64,000 nucleotides of DNA, taken from NCBI RefSeq assembly GCF_901709675.1, contig NC_051100.1, positions 3,596,001 to 3,660,000 on the forward strand, written 5' to 3'. Positions 59,085 to 64,000 of this stretch are shown here, one piece after another. The translations under genes and the position numbers were made by a program. This DNA comes from Syngnathus acus. Lineage: Eukaryota; Chordata; Actinopteri; Syngnathiformes; Syngnathidae. The notes below the pieces were generated by a model that did no database searches, had not been told where the DNA came from, and was given only the letters and a program-made list of their open reading frames with translations. How positions within the stretch are numbered: position 1 is the first letter of the stretch; each line of letters opens with the position of its first letter.

Positions 59085-59163
59085 TGTGCTCGATTAGTTT
59101 ACCTCGCGCTGGGAGTATCAGTGCGCATGCGCGAGAACCGCTTTGCAGGACGCTTCACGACAG
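59085..59163 (+). promoter_or_regulatory. Promoter and non-coding first exon of selenoprotein U copy 2, with NRF1 site
   Basis: A CpG-rich patch contains TGCGCATGCGC (59,122-59,132), a perfect palindromic NRF1 site. It ends with the donor GACAG/GTAGGT at 59,163. This is the likely first exon of the second selenoprotein U gene. Confidence 0.55.
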
Positions 59164-60325
59164 GTAGGTCAACGTGAATGTTTGCACCGCTGCTAATGTT
59201 TACATTTGTCGACCCGCAGCACGTTTAAAGTCGATAGACATGGAAGGAAAATTTGTCATAAACGGGTTAATTTAGCGATTTACGCCGACGTGAGTTTAGC
59301 TAGCTGTTAGTAGCGGCAAGTTTAAAGCTTTCATTGTCAATTTTAACTCTTTCGTTACTGGCGTTAACGTCGTACTAATTGATCTCCAACAACAGAAAAT
59401 AATATATATATATTAATGTCCTCAATTGTACTGCCATTCATCCATTTGTACTTTTGTGAAATTTGCCATTCCACAATGTGCTTTAACGAATAGTCCCCCT
59501 TTTGAATTGTTTATCGACCCTGGCAAGGGGCAGAATTTCATGCACATGCATAAAAAAAAAAAAAAAAGTTTATTATTTAATTTGTTTTACTACAACTTGA
59601 GCAAAACTATAGCTATTACATACTAGTCAGTGCTTATGGGGCACCCAGTCCTAATATACACAAAAAAGCAAATGACTTTCTTTTTTGTCAATCCAACGCT
59701 CACTGTGCTTTTCTATTTATTTATTTATTTATTTTTTTTTTTAATACAATCCCCCAAAATATTATATAACCTTGATGACAGCCTATTGCCTTACCATTGA
59801 TACAATTATACAACTCTTCCTTGTTGCATTCATGGGTGTGTTTTTTTGTCCTCCACTGATCACGCATTTCTTATCAGTCGTTCAAGTACTCACTGTCCTT
59901 TGAAAATCGTCGACATTTTGACGCCTCGCAAATGCTTTTTGGGATTTGTCTTGGAATGAGCTGATCCACAACAGACAATGGAAACAAGTTAGTATATTTA
60001 AATGTCTCTCTTGGTTTTCTTAGGCTCTCTCTGACTGTCATTTTGGTGTCATTATAAATTCAGCAAAAGAGAAAGTTGTCATTAACTATTGCAACAACGT
60101 ATATTCAAATTAAATGTCATTTCGCAACAAAGAAATTTCTCGTCGTGTATCCACTTGTTTGCATTTCATACAACCAAATAATAATTTTGTGTTAAACTAA
60201 ACAGGTAGTCAGTAAATTGCGATTTATAATTCATTCAAGACATAATTAGTGTCCTGACTGAGAGATTTTGTCACATTGAGTCCCTGAACGCATCATGTTT
60301 TGCATAAAGCTTGTACATTTTTCAG

Positions 60326-60542
60326 TGACATTCTCAAAGCGGCGATGCTGGCACCATTAAGGCAAATTCTTTCCCCTCCTTTCTACCGCCGCGCGGCGTT
60401 CCCGTCGCTCGCGTTGAAAGAAGCTCGGAGGCAAACTTCCGCAAGTAGTGCCAAAGCCAGTCCTGAGCCAGACAAACACGCTCCAGGCAAGGATACTTGT
60501 TTGTCTGTCTCCTCCCAAAACTCACCTTTTGTTGTGAAAATG
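60326..60542 (+). other. Possible alternative upstream exon with a mitochondrial-leader-like frame
   Basis: After an acceptor (TACATTTTTCAG) an open frame from the ATG at 60,345 reads MLAPLRQILSPPFYRRAAFP, then LALKEARRQTSAS: arginine-rich with almost no acid residues, like a mitochondrial presequence. It ends at AAAATG/GTGTGA. Joining it to the exon at 60,725 would be out of phase with the selenoprotein frame, so it may be a 5' UTR exon, part of another transcript or chance. Confidence 0.3.
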
Positions 60543-60759
60543 GTGTGACATAACCGTTTCTTAACCTCTTTCTTATGCTAATAAAAAAAATTGGATTTTT
60601 TCAAATTCATTTTCAGATTAGTTGGTTACCACGCAGTAAATTTAGCGTTAGCGTCTGCGCCACAAGGGTCCATAGAGCACATTGTGCTAATCAAACATTG
60701 TCATGTGTGTTGTTTGTGCTGCAGATTTGGAGTCCGTCGCTGACGTCGACCTTTTTGGA

Positions 60760-61798
60760 ATGGGCATGTGGTCTCTGGGTTTGGGAGCTGTGGGCGCCGC
60801 CCTCGCTGGCGTCTTCCTGGTCAACTCCAATTTGACTCTCCCCAATGTGGGAAAGGCCTCGCTGGAACATCTCGCTGATGCTGACCTGCTCTCCACCACT
60901 GATGGTACGTAAAGCACCTCTGACTTCTTCTAGATTTTGTGTGACTTTTTTTGTTTTGTTTTTGTAATCATGTTTTTGTCTCCATTGTGTGTGCAGACGG
61001 CAAGGTCATCAAAGCAAAGAGTCTGTGGGAAAAGAACGGCGCCGTCATCATGGCCGTGCGGCGGCCCGGATGATTTTTGTGCAGAGAGGTCAGAGCTCAT
61101 GTTGTATTCCAAGGTTACGAGAAGACAACTCAAATGTTTCCTTGCAGGAGGCTTCCGAGCTGTCCTCTCTGAAGCCCCAGCTGGAGGAGCTTGGGGTCCC
61201 TCTGGTGGCCGTGGTGAAGGAGCGCGTCGGGACAGAGATACAGGACTTCAGGCTGCACTTCACTGGGGACATTTACATCGATGAAAAGGTCAGTTGGCCT
61301 GTCGGCGCTCACACAATGACCAGCTTTGAATGCAAAAGTTGCCGTGACAGTCGAAAATATCCATTATGTTTCTTGTCATGCGTTTATTAAAGTCACCCAC
61401 TGCTTTACAGAAACATTTCTACGGGGGAAAAATGGGTGCTATGGGGCTGTTGCGCTTCGGCGTGTTGCAGAACTTCTGGCGGGCCTGGAGGGCCGGCCAC
61501 CACGGCAACGTGTTGGGCGAGGGCTTCATCCTGGGGGGTGTCTTTGTCATCGGCGCGGGAGAACAGGTAGCGCACCTATCACACTTTGGGTAGTACCGAA
61601 TATTTTTTCCATATTCCTTATTTCCCTCTATCTTACGAGATTTCTGCTTATTAGTAAGACAACCTTGCTAGTGCGCTCAGGTCCAACGTTGTGGTCTTAC
61701 AGGGTGTCCTACTGGAGCATCGCGAGAAGGAGTTTGGCAACAAAGTGGAGGTGGCGGATGTTCTCCAAGCCGTCAAGAAAATCGTACCTGGCAAATAA
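60760..61798 (+). CDS. selenou1: Selenoprotein U1 (peroxiredoxin-like 2A), copy 2, with in-frame UGA-Sec
   Basis: Five exons, 60760-60904, 60997-61088, 61148-61288, 61411-61566 and 61703-61798, encode 209 residues with UGA at 61,071-61,073 as Sec74. The first three exons have exactly the same lengths as in copy 1 (145, 92, 141), proof of tandem duplication. RRPG-U-FLCRE matches the human RRPGCFLCREE; the UxxC pair is Sec74 and Cys77. The N-terminus, MGMWSLGLGAVGAALAGVFL, is a hydrophobic anchor like human PRXL2A's. Later conserved parts are SLWEKNGAVIMAVRRPG, EGFILGGVFVIGAGEQ and GVLLEHREKEFGNKVEV. The start is the ATG at 60,760 (a second in-frame ATG lies at 60,766); the coding exon follows an acceptor at 60,724. 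An AATAAA is at 62,280. This copy is the closer match to PRXL2A, so copy 1 is the more diverged one. Confidence 0.92.
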
Positions 61799-62111
61799 GC
61801 AAATAGCACTGAATAGAAAATTGTGAAAGCCATTATTACGTATGCACTCGGTCCCCTACAGGCAGCTAATTTATCAAGTCACCTCTATTGCGAAACAAAA
61901 AGCTGTGAAACTGACTCAATTGGTTCAACATTACCGCTAAAGACACTTTAAAGCTAGACTTTATGAAAACGGTATGATGTGAACACTCGATTATAACGCA
62001 AGTGATAATTGTACTCGAAGTTGTGCTGCTAGTTTGTCCCCCACGCCGACACCACCCGCTGGTTTCCATCATGGCCGACATGCGTGCGCTTATGCGGTTG
62101 TGCGTGTAACA

Positions 62112-62160
62112 ATGACGACTTGTCTTTCTAAACTCTGCAAAGAGAGGAGGAAAGTCTGAT
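62112..62160 (+). promoter_or_regulatory. SECIS element of selenoprotein U copy 2
   Basis: The core has ATGA (62,112-62,115), an apical AAA (62,130-62,132) and TGAT (62,157-62,160). Hand folding pairs GACTT against AAGTC next to the quartet, then TCTTT against a GGAGG tract with G-U pairs, below the loop. Outside the quartet, GCGT (5') can pair with ACGC (3'). It lies about 310 bases after the stop codon. Confidence 0.85.
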
Positions 62161-62289
62161 AATCAAACGCGTGCGTTTTCCTCAGACACCGCCCGCCACT
62201 GTTGTCGTCATTTTGAGGCCTTCTGGAGTGTTGGCGGGGGAGACAATCATATGCACTTTTACATGTTAAAAAAAAAAGCAATAAATTCT

Positions 62290-64000
62290 TCCTGTCCGTG
62301 TAAACCGTGGACTGGCACAGAGTGAGGCTTTGTAGTGTGTTACAGTTTATAGTTCCTAAACATGGCGTGAGCATTTTTGTGTACAGCAGCTTTTTTCCTC
62401 CCGGTCAACTGCTACTGAACGGATGCACTGTTCATGTATTGCGCAAGGGTCAAAGGTGGAGTAATGCGGATGCTCATCCATCCATTTTTTTTTTTTTAAA
62501 TGAATCAAAATGAAAAGGCCCGAGTTTGGATCTTGAAGCACGAATAAGAAATCAAAGCAGATGTGTCTTGTTAACGTGGCAAACATATGACGTGACAAAT
62601 CCTCATCAACATATAACACGCTCGTACTTTTCGCCTCCCGGGCAACGCTGAAGCATTTGGCTGCATGTACCGCAGTGTGCGTCCACTCCCAGAGGCGTGG
62701 ACATGTGGACACTTCATTGCAAAAAGTCCCACAAGGCGGAAAGAGAGCCAGAGAGAGAGAGAGAGAAAGAGGAGGGGGGGGGGGGGGTTAGCTCTTAGAA
62801 GTGCAAGATGTACATCCTGCTCCTGCAGATGGTCAGACGTTAACCCTTGCGCTCCTACTTTTTCATTTTACTTGTCCGACAATCCAATTTCCAAAGTATT
62901 TCGTGTTAGTACAACTTGTAAATCAAACCGCTGTACGAACAAGAGGCTTAACAGTTTCCCCAAATCTAGCAGTTATAAAAGCCGCAGCTGACTGGAAACG
63001 CCTAAGACGTTGAATCATCCTCCGTTTTCATTGGCCGTACATCAGCCCACCTCCGCAACCCCCGACAGACTCTTCCGGTATGAACAACCCCCCCCCCAGA
63101 TAATTACACGTAGACACAGCACACACACGCTTGCTATTAGTTAGACACCCATGTGACTTAGCAAAAACAAAACAACCGAAAAAATAAACTGGCCTGTATT
63201 GTTACCGCTCTTTATTCTTACACTTTTGTTAAATACACATCCATATGTTCCGGGTTTGAGTATACAGCATCGTGACAGGAGGCACTGAGAAAAAAAAAAA
63301 ATTGTACACTGTAACGTGTGTTGGCAAGGCGGCATTATGGAAAAAAATGTGTAAACATAAAAGATAATGAATATAATAAACTCTGTAGCTGTACCTACTG
63401 CCCTGCTGCAGTGACGTAACAGATAAAAAAAGTACAGGGGGGTACCCAGTTTACAGCGTTGAGGTCACAAATGGCGCATGGTGTCATCACACCACTTTTG
63501 GGACTGGTCAGCAACAACTCACAAACCAGTCAACCCGACTCCAGCTCCTGATGTCACTCACTCGGCCGTGCCCTTTCCGAGACGCACGAATACAACTGCA
63601 GTACATGGAGGAATTACTAAGCATGACTGATTAGTCAGCTGATATATCAGGTTGGTTAAATTTGGTAAAAATCCGCTATTTTCTGCAAAGAACGTTAATG
63701 ACATTCATACATCCTTTGACAATTTTTCTTTCTGATGGAATTAAATACTAAAGAATAAAGTAGTGTCAAACTGTCAAGTATTCTACCTGTATTTTATCTT
63801 TATAATTGTGAGCAGGAATTTAATTTGTAATTCAAAGTACTACTCTATGTGCTCAATAAAATATTCGGAAACATTCTTAGGGGGGCCCAGTCTGGCCCAC
63901 CGACCGTCGGTTTCCCCACCCCTTGCTTTAAATACTGTAGACATTTGCATGTAATGAATTAAAAAAAAAAAAAAAAAAAATACAGTGAAGTTAACTCTTC
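62290..64000. other. Region downstream of the selenoprotein U genes
   Basis: No supported gene. It contains a GA-rich/poly-G tract (62,748-62,788), a hAT-like repeat end and a terminal poly-A run. TTTATT at about 63,211 could be a minus-strand poly(A) signal for a gene beyond the window. Confidence 0.45.
63881..63925 (+). repeat. hAT-like terminal fragment
   Basis: TCTGGCCCACCGACCGTCGG followed by TTTCCCCACCCCTTGC resembles the end of a dispersed hAT-derived repeat. No partner end is seen. Confidence 0.4.

Noticed and set aside
58054-61073. The two TGA codons as pseudogene-making nonsense mutations
   Set aside because: Both copies have TGA at the same, functionally known site, all other exons are intact and SECIS elements are present.
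62970-63080. Promoter with TATAAAA and an inverted CCAAT
   Set aside because: No downstream exon or CpG enrichment was found; single motifs are expected by chance.

Overview
The window is vertebrate nuclear DNA from a teleost fish; the species cannot be told from it. Genes have GT-AG introns, vertebrate exon lengths, CpG-rich promoters and AATAAA poly(A) signals, and the gaps hold fish-type DNA-transposon and interspersed-repeat debris. Nothing prokaryotic or viral is seen. Most uninterrupted reading frames are chance or antisense shadows, so the genes below were rebuilt exon by exon from splice signals and protein similarity recalled from memory.

Left part (1-19.4 kb): the 3' end of ccar1 (+), then a complete five-exon stox1 (+). 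The same two genes are neighbours in the same order on human chromosome 10. Middle (21-30.4 kb): an intron-less C2H2 zinc-finger coding exon on the minus strand with its CpG-island promoter near 25.7 kb, then a complete seven-exon TRIM16-like gene (+) that has B-boxes, coiled coil and PRY-SPRY but no RING. From 30.5 to 43.8 kb lies tmem150a (+), seven coding exons and a non-coding first exon.

Right part (47.7-62.3 kb): mat1a (-), ten coding exons with a TATA promoter, and downstream of it two head-to-tail selenoprotein U genes (prxl2a/selenou1 family, +). Each selenoprotein copy has an in-frame TGA where human PRXL2A has cysteine, and each has a matching SECIS element in its 3' UTR. Read conventionally, both genes look broken; read as selenoproteins, both are intact.

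The least expected item is a candidate two-exon gene (48,565-48,898, +) nested antisense in the last intron of mat1a. It would encode a 75-residue peptide with a signal sequence and a C-terminal hydrophobic segment, and its stop codon overlaps an AATAAA. A nearly perfect hairpin starts five bases after the mat1a stop codon. Other non-genic structure includes a transposon with perfect 25-bp inverted ends, a hAT-type element with 8-bp target duplications, CTCF-like sites (two in tandem), and a two-copy interspersed repeat. The tmem150a-mat1a-prxl2a order joins genes that in human lie on two chromosomes (MAT2A-TMEM150A and MAT1A-PRXL2A), which suggests retention of a pre-duplication linkage.
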